From the NCBI GenBank assembly GCA_900099715.1, contig FMTG01000004.1, positions 174,671 through 238,670 of the forward strand: a stretch of 64,000 nt of DNA, in the 5' to 3' direction. The notes beneath the pieces were generated by a model. It had not been told where the DNA came from. It saw only the letters and a list, made by a program, of their open reading frames with translations, and searched no databases. Within the stretch, counting starts at the first letter, position 1; each line of letters starts with the position of its first letter. Shown here one piece after another: positions 54,892-63,761 of the stretch. The DNA is from Ruminococcaceae bacterium YRB3002. GTDB taxonomy: Bacteria; Bacillota; Clostridia; Saccharofermentanales; Saccharofermentanaceae. The translations under genes and the position numbers were made by a program.

Positions 54892-56094
54892 ATGACACAC
54901 AAAAGAACAATAGCAATTATCACTGCTTTCGCACTAGTAATGACGATGGCTGCAGGATGCAATATCCCGGCATCACAGGGGAACGCAGCCGGCGAGGATA
55001 CATCCGTATCTGAGACCGCTGAGACAGAAGTTACTGACAATGTCCCGTCCGACAGGCATTCCGGTGACAGCGACCGGCAGCCTGCGGAAAACGCTGACAA
55101 GGCCAAGACAGTAACAGGTCAGGTGGAGAAGATAGACGGCACATCTGTTACCCTGCTGCCGGGAAAACTCACAAAGATCAGAACGGAGACAGATGAGACA
55201 TCGGAGTCTTCCGAAAGCACCGGCCGCAGCCGCAAATACACATTCACTGCTGACGACTCCGGAGATAAGATAACCATTGACCTGTCCACCATTGACGACC
55301 TTGACATGGACGATGTCGAAGTAGGAAAGATCCTCGTAATAACGCTGGATGATAACGGCGACCCGGCTAAGATGAAGGTCAGGACAGCCGAGGCTGGAGA
55401 AGAAAGCACTGAGGAAAGTTCGGATAAGCGACCCGGGGACCGTTCTGAAAACTCCTCAAACAGTTCAAGATCCTCCGGATCTTCCTCACGCAGCGGTTCA
55501 TCTGACGCTTCCAGTTCAAGAACGACGCGAAGGAGTTCCTCAAGTTCAGGAAGCTCCTCAAGGAGTTCTTCCGGAAGTTCTTCGGGCAGCTCCTCGGGAA
55601 GCCGTTCCGGCTCTTCGAAAACATCTTCAGGATCATCAGAAGACAATCAGTCTTCCGGATCTGCTGAAGTCCCTGATGAGTCAGAGGAGCCTGCGCAAGA
55701 CGCTGAAACTGAACAGGATGTTGAGACTGAACAGGACTCTGAGTCAGGACAGGATCAGGAGCCTGAAGACATCATCGACAACGAGATCACAGGCGGCGCA
55801 GAACTACTGTACAGGTTCACCGGTGACTATCTGGAAGTTGACCTTACAATTGATGACCAGTCCTATATGGAACTGCACCTGGAGGACGGCATAACTTACG
55901 AAGGTCAGATTACTATCGCAGAGACAGGTGATGACGTGGACGAGTCCCTGGATAATGCATATGTGATCATAGACGAAGGCTGCACCTGGATCCTCACCGG
56001 CGACTGCACCATATCTGAACTGGAGAACAACGGAACTATCGAATATAACGGATTCACTATAACACTTGCCGACGGAACCGTCCTGGCAGGATAA
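54892..56094 (+). CDS. Ser-rich lipoprotein with C-terminal beta-helix-like segment
   Basis: 400 residues from the ATG at 54892 (GGAGG 9 nt upstream). A lipobox ends AAGC. A small domain (about 75-165, VTGQVEKIDGTSVTLLPGKL) is followed by about 85 residues that are more than half serine, then an acidic stretch, then a terminal domain with WILTGDCTISELENNGTIEY that resembles beta-helix carbohydrate-binding repeats. The Ser tract uses mixed codons (TCA, TCC, AGC, AGT), so it is not a simple DNA repeat. Probably a wall-spanning spacer. Last gene of the operon. Confidence 0.8.
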   Translation: MTHKRTIAIITAFALVMTMAAGCNIPASQGNAAGEDTSVSETAETEVTDNVPSDRHSGDSDRQPAENADKAKTVTGQVEKIDGTSVTLLPGKLTKIRTETDETSESSESTGRSRKYTFTADDSGDKITIDLSTIDDLDMDDVEVGKILVITLDDNGDPAKMKVRTAEAGEESTEESSDKRPGDRSENSSNSSRSSGSSSRSGSSDASSSRTTRRSSSSSGSSSRSSSGSSSGSSSGSRSGSSKTSSGSSEDNQSSGSAEVPDESEEPAQDAETEQDVETEQDSESGQDQEPEDIIDNEITGGAELLYRFTGDYLEVDLTIDDQSYMELHLEDGITYEGQITIAETGDDVDESLDNAYVIIDEGCTWILTGDCTISELENNGTIEYNGFTITLADGTVLAG

Positions 56095-56131
56095 CATCAG
56101 ACACTTTTCCTGTTTCCCATTCCCTATACAA

Positions 56132-56164
56132 GGGCGCCGTCATCTGTGGCGGCGCCCGGTTTTT
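56132..56164 (+). terminator. Terminator of the VTC-lipoprotein operon
   Basis: GGGCGCCG (56132-56139) pairs with CGGCGCCC (56150-56157), followed by GGTTTTT. About 38 bp after the last stop codon. Confidence 0.9.
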
Positions 56165-56302
56165 CTGTCAGGTGTGGCTGAGATCGTCTCGTGGAGAATA
56201 CCCTCATCTGTACCCTCAAGCACCCATTTCAAACGCAAAAAAGGGAATTCCGGCAATGTCAGATGTCTGTCACTTTCGAAGCGAGCAAGCGGTCGCTCGC
56301 CC

Positions 56303-57193
56303 CTATTTCACTTTTTCCGCTATCTCCATCAGTTTCTGTATCCTGTGATTCATCCCCGATTTGCCGATAGGCGGATCCATCATCTGCCCCAGCTCCGTGA
56401 TCGACGCTTCGGGGTTGGCATAGTGCGCATCGAGCGTGGCCTGAAGTTCCGGCGGCAGCGACCCGCGGAGACCTGCAGCAACGATTTTGTCGAACGCCAA
56501 ACCTCTCCTGGCACTCGCATCTGCCGTTCTGGATATGTTGCCCGAATCGCAATTAGTCACACGATTAACCTGGCTCCTGAGCTCCCGTTCCGCCCTGTGG
56601 TTCTCAAAATCCATTACCGCCGCCGAAGTTCCGAGCACCCTCAGAAAATCCGATACCATATCCCCGTTCTTGAAGTAGATCAGTTCATAGGAATCTCTTT
56701 CGACACGCATGGGTATTATGTTGTAGCACTTTAGCATGGCAACGATCAGTTCAGCCATATCAGTGTTGCTGATCCTGTACTCCACACGATATGTGGAAGA
56801 CGGATCTGCAATATATCCGCAGGTCAGAAAAGCCCCGCGCAGGAATCCCCGCACAAACGTCTCATCCGCCGTAAGCTGCGGAACCGCATTAGACAGGAAA
56901 CACGAACTCATAAGTGTATAGAAATCTGCCAGCGACTGCTCCAGGATCATTACCTTGTTGCCGCGCACCAGATGCACAAACCCGTCCTGTGACAGAAGCC
57001 CTGCCAGGTGTATGCATGCCGGCTGGGTGCTTCTGACTCTCGTGGCCGGAAAAGGCATACCGGAAGGCGCAGCGCCGCAGAAAGCACCGGCAACAACAGC
57101 CTGCCTGTCGTTAACGGAATGCCACCGTACCTGGCACGCCTCGTTCTTCACCCTCTCAGAGAATGTATTGCCGGCGTCACTCGTCGCAGGCAT
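56303..57193 (-). CDS. whiA: WhiA DNA-binding regulator
   Basis: 296 residues: a degenerate homing-endonuclease-like N-terminal part (about 80-185, FVRGFLRGAFLTCGYIADP) and a C-terminal helix-turn-helix (ASITELGQMMDPPIGKSGMN). In Firmicutes WhiA influences division and chromosome segregation. Its start overlaps the MurB-RapZ gene by 17 bp. The canonical neighbour yvcK is missing between them. Confidence 0.95.
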   Translation of the reverse strand: MPATSDAGNTFSERVKNEACQVRWHSVNDRQAVVAGAFCGAAPSGMPFPATRVRSTQPACIHLAGLLSQDGFVHLVRGNKVMILEQSLADFYTLMSSCFLSNAVPQLTADETFVRGFLRGAFLTCGYIADPSSTYRVEYRISNTDMAELIVAMLKCYNIIPMRVERDSYELIYFKNGDMVSDFLRVLGTSAAVMDFENHRAERELRSQVNRVTNCDSGNISRTADASARRGLAFDKIVAAGLRGSLPPELQATLDAHYANPEASITELGQMMDPPIGKSGMNHRIQKLMEIAEKVK

Positions 57194-58469
57194 CTTTGAT
57201 TATATCCTTATGTGTCAGGGTTACCTGATAACCCCTCGCACGAAGTTCCGACGCGATCCTTGTGGCGCAGTAAACTGACCTGTGGTGACCGCCTGTACAT
57301 CCGACAGCAACGTAAAGCTCGTCCTTCCCCGCCTTTCTGAACTCATCGTGCAGATCTTCTATCTCATCCACGTCATTGGCGATCAGGATTCCAGTCTTCT
57401 CAAAACCTGCCAGATAGTCCCTGACCGGCTCATCAAGTCCCGACAGGAACTTAAGCTCGGGCTCCCAGTACGGATTCTTGAGACTCCTCACGTCGAACAC
57501 CAGATTGCTTCCCTCCGGCACACCATACTTGAAGCCAAAGGAGCAGATATTTATAACAGGAAGCCTCCCCTCGAAAGCACCCACAAGTCTCACCTCGGGT
57601 TCAAGCCTCACGCCGGACTTCTCAAATACAGTATCTGATACTTTGACTATAAGATCATAAACATCCTGCGCGGACGCTTTGCCGCCCTCGTTTACGATGA
57701 ATCCGCAGTGTTTTGGGGATACCCTCGCGGCACTTCCTTCCAGAGCAAATCCGCGAAGCCCTGCATCGTCGATGAGCTTTCCAGCAAAATATCCCTCGGG
57801 GCGCTTGAAAGTGGATCCCGCCGACGGCATATCCAGCGGCTGTGAGGATGTCCTCTTTCCGCGGTATTCTTCTATCCTGGCTGTTATCTCAGCCGGATCA
57901 CCTTTATGCACAAGGGCAGTCACCGACAGTATCACGAAGGTCTTGCCCTCCACTGCAAGCTTTGCAAAGAAGCTTCTCCGGTAACCGAAGTCCAGATCAT
58001 CGCCGGAGACCTCCCTGATCTCTCCCTTTGCATCGATATATGTCACGGATGTTATTATGTCGCGCATCTCGCCGCCATAGGCACCGGCATTCATGAACAC
58101 ACCTCCGCCCAGCGTTCCCGGTATCCCGGTAGCGAACTCGGTCCCGGTATATCCGGCCTGTGCCGTTCTCGTCGCGAAAGCGATCAGCGGCAGTCCCGCC
58201 CCTGCTCTCACCGTGGCAGTACCGTCAGCATTCTCTGTGAGTTCGTAAGAAGCCATGCCCTTGCCGATCTTTATGACCAGACCGTCAAAGCCCTTGTCCG
58301 ATATAAGACAGTTGGCACCGCCACCCAGCACGAATACGTCAAGGCCGTTCTCGGCAGCGAACTTCAGGTCTGCTGCCGTCTCTTCTGCTGATGCAGGTTC
58401 GTCATAGTATCTGGCCGGACCGCCGCACTTGAATGTTGTCAGGTTCTTAAGCTCAACGCCTTCCCTCAT
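57177..58469 (-). CDS. murB: MurB fused to the C-terminal domain of RapZ
   Basis: 430 residues in one frame. Residues 1-298 are UDP-N-acetylenolpyruvoylglucosamine reductase: TTFKCGGPA, FVLGGGANCLI, TGIPGTLGGGVFMNAGAYGG, the acid Ser219 in SAGSTFKRP, and LEPEVRLVG. Residues 304-430 match only the C-terminal half of RapZ/YvcJ: SFGFKYGVP, VFDVRSLKNPYW, GCTGGHHRSVY (390-400). The P-loop kinase half of RapZ is absent. The MurB N-terminus is about 10-20 residues shorter than usual. ATG overlaps the hprK stop by 4 bp. In relatives murB, rapZ, yvcK and whiA are separate neighbours. Confidence 0.93.
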   Translation of the reverse strand: MREGVELKNLTTFKCGGPARYYDEPASAEETAADLKFAAENGLDVFVLGGGANCLISDKGFDGLVIKIGKGMASYELTENADGTATVRAGAGLPLIAFATRTAQAGYTGTEFATGIPGTLGGGVFMNAGAYGGEMRDIITSVTYIDAKGEIREVSGDDLDFGYRRSFFAKLAVEGKTFVILSVTALVHKGDPAEITARIEEYRGKRTSSQPLDMPSAGSTFKRPEGYFAGKLIDDAGLRGFALEGSAARVSPKHCGFIVNEGGKASAQDVYDLIVKVSDTVFEKSGVRLEPEVRLVGAFEGRLPVINICSFGFKYGVPEGSNLVFDVRSLKNPYWEPELKFLSGLDEPVRDYLAGFEKTGILIANDVDEIEDLHDEFRKAGKDELYVAVGCTGGHHRSVYCATRIASELRARGYQVTLTHKDIIKDACDE

Positions 58470-59392
58470 TTCTGTCCTCCGGGAAAGACGCGGTCAACCA
58501 GTTCCCTGGCTGCATTGTGGCCCATTTTCTTCATTCTGAAGTTGATCGCCGCCACCTCGACGATGATCGCCAGGTTACGGCCGGGCGCCACGGGGATAGT
58601 GATGGACGGGATCTTCAGACCCAGTATCTCAGTGGTCTCATCGTTGAGACCGAGTCTGTCATATGTCTTGTTGTCGTCCCAGCGCTCCAGGTTGATGACG
58701 AAATCAATATTCTCCTGGGATTTGACGGAGGATACGCCGTAAAGCTCTTTGACGTCCAGGATGCCGATGCCGCGGATCTCTATGAGATGGCGGATAACCT
58801 CAGGGGCGGAGCCCACAAGAGTGGTATCGGAGACCTTGCGGATATCAACCTGGTCATCTGCGATGAGCCTGTGGCCACGCTTGACGATCTCAAGGGCAGT
58901 CTCGGATTTGCCGACGCCGCTTTCGCCAAGGATGAGGATTCCCTCACCGTTGACCTCGACCAGTACGCCGTGCATGGATATGCGCGGTGCCAGTTCCGAT
59001 CTCAGATATGCGACGACCTCCGTAATTATGTCAGATGTTGCTGCGCTGGTGCGGAGTACCGGAGTCGAGTATTTCTTCGCCGATTCCAGAAGTTCCTTGT
59101 GGATCTCGTGGTTACGGGTGATGAGGATCGCGGGGATCTCTTTCTCGAACAGTGCGTCGATGGAGGCACGTCTGTCCTTCTTTGTCAGGTTGTCGAGATA
59201 GGCATGCTCCATGTTGCCGATGACCTGGATCCTGTCCGGTCCGAAATGATCATAATATCCGGCCAGCTGAAGTCCCGGCCTCGTACAGTCAGCCACGCAG
59301 ATCCGCCGGGATTCAATATCTCCGGGATCATACACGACTTCCATATCGAAGTCCTTGATTATCTTGGACAGGAACACACTCGAATAAGGCAT
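58466..59392 (-). CDS. hprK: HPr kinase/phosphorylase
   Basis: 308 residues from the ATG at 59392 (GGAGG 10 nt upstream). The N-terminal domain is followed by the catalytic half with Walker A GESGVGKSE and the signature EIRGIGILDVKELYG. It phosphorylates and dephosphorylates Ser46 of HPr in response to ATP, phosphate and fructose-1,6-bisphosphate, setting carbon catabolite control. First gene of hprK-murB/rapZ-whiA; a -10 TAGAAT with upstream TG lies about 25 bp before the RBS region. Confidence 0.95.
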   Translation of the reverse strand: MPYSSVFLSKIIKDFDMEVVYDPGDIESRRICVADCTRPGLQLAGYYDHFGPDRIQVIGNMEHAYLDNLTKKDRRASIDALFEKEIPAILITRNHEIHKELLESAKKYSTPVLRTSAATSDIITEVVAYLRSELAPRISMHGVLVEVNGEGILILGESGVGKSETALEIVKRGHRLIADDQVDIRKVSDTTLVGSAPEVIRHLIEIRGIGILDVKELYGVSSVKSQENIDFVINLERWDDNKTYDRLGLNDETTEILGLKIPSITIPVAPGRNLAIIVEVAAINFRMKKMGHNAARELVDRVFPGGQK

Positions 59393-59470
59393 GTAGTCGG
59401 CACCTCCGTGTATAATTCTATCACAGGTAGAGGAAAACTGCCGCCTCATATGAGATTTCCGTTGCTGATC

Positions 59471-60628
59471 CTAGTAGTTCTCCCTGATATACAGATTGAT
59501 CCTGTTGCATAACTCATTCGCGATCACATCAACAGGCTTATTGTCGTTATAGTAGCTTTCTATTTCCTCAAGGATATTATTGAATACACCCCAGTCTATC
59601 ATATCCACGGTATTTACCGAATCGATCGCTTTTTCAACTGATACCGGTATATCAGCAACTGTGCTGCTATTCACCAGGAAATATCCGCCATACTGAAAGT
59701 CCCACAGATCACCTGGTGACGAACTGAAGTATTCATCATATGACATGCCGTTCTCTATCGCAAAAGAGACTATGTCTGCCACTTCCCAGCTTGTAAACTC
59801 ACGATCATTCCCTTTATTGATCCGATACTGCAATGCATATCGTATTGCAGAATCTGCAACATTAACAGTGAATTCATTATCGAACAGCCGTCCACCATCA
59901 TTTTTCATATCATTAAGATCGTATATATTCTCAACATATGACACTTTGCTGTCGAGTCCCCAGTATCCGAGGATCTCAAATCCTGAAAATACATAGTATG
60001 TCTTACCATCACTATTCATAAGATCATTTATGGATGAATACATGGTCTTACGTTCCCGGTCACTTATGCAGTCGCTTATATCCAGAAGCTGACCATTCTG
60101 TCCCATCTGATAGTAGTAATACCAATTGCCATACAATATGTCAGGATATCCGTCGTTTGTGAAGTGAGACAGTAATCTGAGCTTTTGTTCCTGTGCCTCT
60201 TCCGCGTTGCTGTAAGAGTATTCTTTGCCGTATTCATCCATAACTATCCTGTACTCATCATTACATGTATTAAAGTCATACACTTCCCTCATCAATATGT
60301 AATCATCTGTAAGGGAATAACCGCCTACAGTGATCGGAGTTTTGGAGATGTTTTTGTTTGCTTCGCCAGTCGATCTGTATATAAACAATTCACTCTCGCC
60401 AGTCTCATATGTGTATGTGATCACGAACAGATCTTTCCCAAAAGAATATACTTGCTTATCCGGTCTCTCATATGGAGGAACGATATCAACATAATTCCAA
60501 ATACACAGATGATCCGCCTGCCGTTTGTCAAGATCGATACTTACAATTCCGTCTTCATCGTAAGAGTAGTCTTTGTCGAACATAAGATACCTGACACCGA
60601 TCTCTTCAGAGTCTGCAGTAAATTCCAA
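59471..60628 (-). CDS. Truncated solute-binding-like protein (paralogue of 60997-63051)
   Basis: 385 residues in the strict sense, starting at TTG; the frame is open back to 60781 but without an ATG, GTG or RBS. The sequence is related to the C-terminal half of the lipoprotein encoded upstream: PDILYGNWYYYYQMGQNGQL matches PDIICSNYFDYRTWGENGMV there, and both end in a NRINLYIRENY/DRLMLYCEENY-type tail. It has no signal peptide and lacks the first 300 residues. A good RBS and ATG at 60774 read a different frame. It is best seen as the remnant of a duplicated gene, though the frame remains intact. Confidence 0.6.
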   Translation of the reverse strand: MEFTADSEEIGVRYLMFDKDYSYDEDGIVSIDLDKRQADHLCIWNYVDIVPPYERPDKQVYSFGKDLFVITYTYETGESELFIYRSTGEANKNISKTPITVGGYSLTDDYILMREVYDFNTCNDEYRIVMDEYGKEYSYSNAEEAQEQKLRLLSHFTNDGYPDILYGNWYYYYQMGQNGQLLDISDCISDRERKTMYSSINDLMNSDGKTYYVFSGFEILGYWGLDSKVSYVENIYDLNDMKNDGGRLFDNEFTVNVADSAIRYALQYRINKGNDREFTSWEVADIVSFAIENGMSYDEYFSSSPGDLWDFQYGGYFLVNSSTVADIPVSVEKAIDSVNTVDMIDWGVFNNILEEIESYYNDNKPVDVIANELCNRINLYIRENY

Positions 60629-60645
60629 TCTGTTATTGTCAGTAT

Positions 60646-60774
60646 TTATAAGATAATAATCAGTCTTAGGACTATATCCAACAGTTCTAATACCACTATG
60701 TGTCTTAAGGTTGCCATTTGTTCTCGGGAATACCCATTGGCGATCCTTGGTTTCTTCAGGTGATGTCCGGACAT
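60646..60774 (-). CDS. Short open frame with HTH-like start
   Basis: 42 codons reading MSGHHLKKPRIANGYSREQM and ending in a hydrophobic stretch. AGGAGG lies 10 nt upstream. The N-terminus resembles that of the short HTH-like gene at 63762-63941 (MS at the start, L6, R10, NGYS at 13-16, E18, A21 shared). It overlaps, in another frame, the 5' part of the truncated solute-binding frame, so it may be a frameshifted gene start. Upstream lie a CAAATCTGC/GCAGATTTG hairpin (60835-60859) and a promoter. Confidence 0.35.
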   Translation of the reverse strand: MSGHHLKKPRIANGYSREQMATLRHIVVLELLDIVLRLIIIL

Positions 60775-60922
60775 ATATATATCACCTCCTGTCTGGAGTC
60801 TAGCAATCCAGTCTTTTATTACAACCTTTTGGATCAAATCTGCACATTGCGCAGATTTGTCGGATCGCTATCTACTTATTAATACTGCGTTTACAAGCTT
60901 TCTGTGACAATAATCAGCACAT

Positions 60923-60951
60923 TTTGTAGCTTTATGTAAATCTATTGACAA
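60923..60951 (-). promoter_or_regulatory. Promoter upstream of the short frame and truncated paralogue
   Basis: On the minus strand -35 TTGTCA (60951-60946) and -10 TACAAA (60928-60923), 17-bp spacing. It lies 45 bp past the stop of the large lipoprotein gene. Confidence 0.5.
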
Positions 60952-60996
60952 ATACTGTATATATGCCACGACTGCTGTGACAGTTCTCTTTTGCAC

Positions 60997-63051
60997 CTAA
61001 TAGTTCTCCTCACAGTACAGCATCAGTCTGTCGCGTAGAGATGCCGCGATCTGATCTAACGGCACATCATCGAAGTAATAGCGATCTAATTCTTCATAGA
61101 TAATATTCGTCAAGCCACTGTCATATACGTATTCATAATCACCGCAATCGCCCAATCGCCGTAATAACCTGAACTGCATATCGTTGATCTGCTGCTCCTG
61201 AATCAGATTCTCTGCCTCTTCATCAAAAGCGCTTGCCGATGATGGTATTCCACAGTTGACATTCATAAAACAGATCTGCTGCACTTCATCATCAAACAGA
61301 TATCTGATCACATTGTAGCATTCATCAACATGCTCGGATGAGGAGAATATTGCAACATTCCCGTGAGGTATGATTGGTATATATGTACCTTCAATCCCGG
61401 GAAAACCGACAATATGAATATCTTCGGTAATGTTCTGATCAAGACCGATTACCTTTCCACAGGAGTCAGGTATCCCATAGACCAACAATATATCATGATA
61501 AACATTGTTATTTGCGCGTATGTCCGAAGGTGTTCCGGTAACCGGAACGCCATAAGCCGTAGCATATTCTAACAATTTAAGGAGCCGGTCTTCGTCTAAA
61601 TCACCATATTGCCCCGATATGCGGGCACGTGCGAGTTCTCCCATGACAGAATATTCCAGCAATATATCAGCTCCTATTCCGTCTCCAAACACACTGACAT
61701 CATCGTCAAGAGCTATGATGCGATCGATTGTCCATTCAGAGGATGAGATCGTGGAAAACCCTAATAATGAATACGAGGAGTATAAGTTATAACAATTACC
61801 TTTCGCTGTGGTGCAGGTATCCTTTACAACCGGGTTGATCTTACTCCATACAGGATCATTTTGTATAAAGGGCATAAGATCTTCGACCATACCGTTCTCT
61901 CCCCATGTTCTGTAATCAAAGTAGTTGCTGCATATAATATCAGGCGTATTCCCTTCGTTAAACATTCGCAGCAGTTCCACACGACTCTGATCGAGATCAT
62001 TGTAATCCATCTTGTATTCTTCTATAACTGCCATGTATTCATCCTGTGAGCTGTTATACAGATAAGCTGCAAGCTTGATAGCAGGCTCATTTATGAGATC
62101 CGTACAACCAATCACTATTTTTGATCTGTCTGACAAATCCAAGTTTGGATCTGCTTCAACACAAACTGCCTCACACCCTGTATCGTATTCTCTCAAAGAA
62201 ACAATATGCTCTTTATCCAGCACAACCATACTCCCATAATCCGAGTATCCATTCAGAGATGGTGGAATCATCATATCCTGTCCTCTCACACATACGCGTT
62301 GCGATAAATCATCTAAATTGATCTCATACATGTCACATGATTGATCATCTATACAATAATGGCCACCCGTAATTGCAATCCTGTAATCTAAACCAAGATG
62401 TGTATTATCAGTTATCTTGATCGTATCATTATCATCCCAATCAACACAGATATAGTTAACTTTTCCATCATTCTCTACAGAGATATAGGCCTTATCCCCT
62501 TCGCGCCAGTACCCCAGAAATATACCGGACAGATCATCTGATTCGATCATACCCATACACGTACCATCCATATCGAATCTATATATGGATCCATCACATA
62601 CAACTACAAAGCCGCCGTTATCTGGAAACCCTTTGACAGCTCTGACAATTCCCTGATCAATTCTGCTACAAGTCTCATTTTCCGTGTTCTGGATTAGTAA
62701 CTCATCCGGCTTTATGATTACAATCTTATTTACATCAATGGCAAAACAGTCAATTAGCGCCTCATCTGTTATTGTTGCGACCTCTCTCATTATTCCTTTG
62801 CCGTCAAATGAATATACCTTGTAGTTGATTTGCAGTTCATATCCATAACTCTCATGTGATCTGCCAAAAAGAATGTAGTTATCATTCATATAGTTGACAC
62901 GTTCAATTATGTCAATTCCATCTATTGATATTCTTCTCGAGCTATAGTACAGGTCGCTATCGTTAATATAGTTATTATCCTCAACACTGCAGCCCACCAA
63001 TGACAGTAAGATAAAAGCAATTATAAGTATCGTTGATAACCCCTTATTCAT
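60997..63051 (-). CDS. Solute-binding-like lipoprotein with N-terminal propeller-like region
   Basis: 684 residues. The lipobox LVGC places the anchor cysteine at 21. Residues about 40-310 are made of short beta-rich repeats (YILFGRSHESYGYELQINYK, FVVCDGSIYRFDMDG), resembling a beta-propeller. Residues about 320-684 match the extracellular solute-binding protein family 1 fold (DIICSNYFDYRTWGENGMVE, then YLFDDEVQQICFMNV). There is no ABC permease or ATPase in the window, so a transport role is uncertain; sensing or adhesion is possible. A truncated paralogue follows. Confidence 0.75.
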   Translation of the reverse strand: MNKGLSTILIIAFILLSLVGCSVEDNNYINDSDLYYSSRRISIDGIDIIERVNYMNDNYILFGRSHESYGYELQINYKVYSFDGKGIMREVATITDEALIDCFAIDVNKIVIIKPDELLIQNTENETCSRIDQGIVRAVKGFPDNGGFVVVCDGSIYRFDMDGTCMGMIESDDLSGIFLGYWREGDKAYISVENDGKVNYICVDWDDNDTIKITDNTHLGLDYRIAITGGHYCIDDQSCDMYEINLDDLSQRVCVRGQDMMIPPSLNGYSDYGSMVVLDKEHIVSLREYDTGCEAVCVEADPNLDLSDRSKIVIGCTDLINEPAIKLAAYLYNSSQDEYMAVIEEYKMDYNDLDQSRVELLRMFNEGNTPDIICSNYFDYRTWGENGMVEDLMPFIQNDPVWSKINPVVKDTCTTAKGNCYNLYSSYSLLGFSTISSSEWTIDRIIALDDDVSVFGDGIGADILLEYSVMGELARARISGQYGDLDEDRLLKLLEYATAYGVPVTGTPSDIRANNNVYHDILLVYGIPDSCGKVIGLDQNITEDIHIVGFPGIEGTYIPIIPHGNVAIFSSSEHVDECYNVIRYLFDDEVQQICFMNVNCGIPSSASAFDEEAENLIQEQQINDMQFRLLRRLGDCGDYEYVYDSGLTNIIYEELDRYYFDDVPLDQIAASLRDRLMLYCEENY

Positions 63052-63125
63052 GATATCTCCTCAGAATCCAGAATGGAGGATAGCATTTTGCTACCCTCCA
63101 TCCATAATTATTCACATAAATATTC

Positions 63126-63554
63126 TCACCTATGCAAAGTAAATGACCCACTGGTATTGCCTTTAGGTGCGGTAATTACAAAATACACATAATCACCATA
63201 ATTGCATGAGAATGGTACATGAATCGTCGTGGATCCGGTTACGGGAATATTGAAATTGGTTACATATGTTGATTGAACATAAACATCCACATGCGCTTTA
63301 TGACCACTACATGAATAAAATGTCACTTCAGGACTTGTTGTATAACACTTATAGGAAGGAGTTGTATAACTCCCACCCTTGGCAACATTAAATGTGACCG
63401 TTGTATCTATCAACATTGCCCTATCCCCTACTCCTATCTGGGCTCGTGAATCCTGTTCGTTAAAGCCTGTTGCAAATACACTGTTACCCAAAACTGATGA
63501 GAACATCATTAATACTACTACAATTGTTGTAAGATACCGTTTGATCATTGTCAT
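63126..63554 (-). CDS. Small secreted protein of unknown function
   Basis: 142 residues. Signal peptide: basic MTMIKRY, hydrophobic LTTIVVVLMMFSSVLG, likely cleavage after VFA near residue 28. The mature part (about 115 residues) is beta-rich with many Thr, Ser and Tyr and three Cys, and no membrane anchor, so it is probably released. No family recognised. AGGAG lies 6 nt before ATG. It is followed 75 bp later by the large lipoprotein gene on the same strand. Confidence 0.65.
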   Translation of the reverse strand: MTMIKRYLTTIVVVLMMFSSVLGNSVFATGFNEQDSRAQIGVGDRAMLIDTTVTFNVAKGGSYTTPSYKCYTTSPEVTFYSCSGHKAHVDVYVQSTYVTNFNIPVTGSTTIHVPFSCNYGDYVYFVITAPKGNTSGSFTLHR

Positions 63555-63591
63555 AAAAAACTCCTATCGTTAAAAATAATAATCACTATTC

Positions 63592-63725
63592 ATCTGACAT
63601 TATCCAGTCAGATGACTATTCCATTGCTTTCACGATCAGACCATGCTACACTCATAGCCAGAGCGGTGGTTTGATCAGAAAGCGCCTACCCGTGTTTTCC
63701 AGGCACCACCTCTTTCATTACAGCC
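63592..63725 (-). other. Structured region upstream of the small secreted protein gene
   Basis: On the minus strand CATCTGAC (63615-63608) pairs with GTCAGATG (63599-63592), 8-nt loop. Further upstream AGAGGTGGT and ACCACCGCTCT (about 63660-63714) close a larger fold that contains GCCT/AGGC. An outer pair CATCCG/CGGATG lies near 63725-63757. This may be a leader RNA, but it fits no riboswitch class I know. Confidence 0.35.
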
Positions 63726-63761
63726 ATCCGTTTGTCTTGCAGGATCGCGCGGATGGTTGTT

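Noticed and set aside
56280..56300. GCGAGC/GCTCGC stem after whiA as terminator or a fourth GGGGACGG repeat
   Set aside because: No T-tract on the minus strand, and only a weak match (GTGAAATAGGGGCGA) to the repeat core.
58517..59512. A 331-codon plus-strand open frame opposite hprK
   Set aside because: It mirrors hprK codons, has no RBS and resembles no protein; similar long antisense frames over the CdaR/PucR-type regulator gene and over the MsmK-type gene were dropped for the same reason.
60770..60785. (AT)n run before the short frame as a phase-variation switch
   Set aside because: The repeat is short and lies before the ATG, so changes in length would not alter the downstream frame.
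63592..63615. CTGGATAATG-like sequence resembling the 3' part of a TPP riboswitch
   Set aside because: The essential CTGAGA and GGGTG parts are absent, and no thiamine gene follows.
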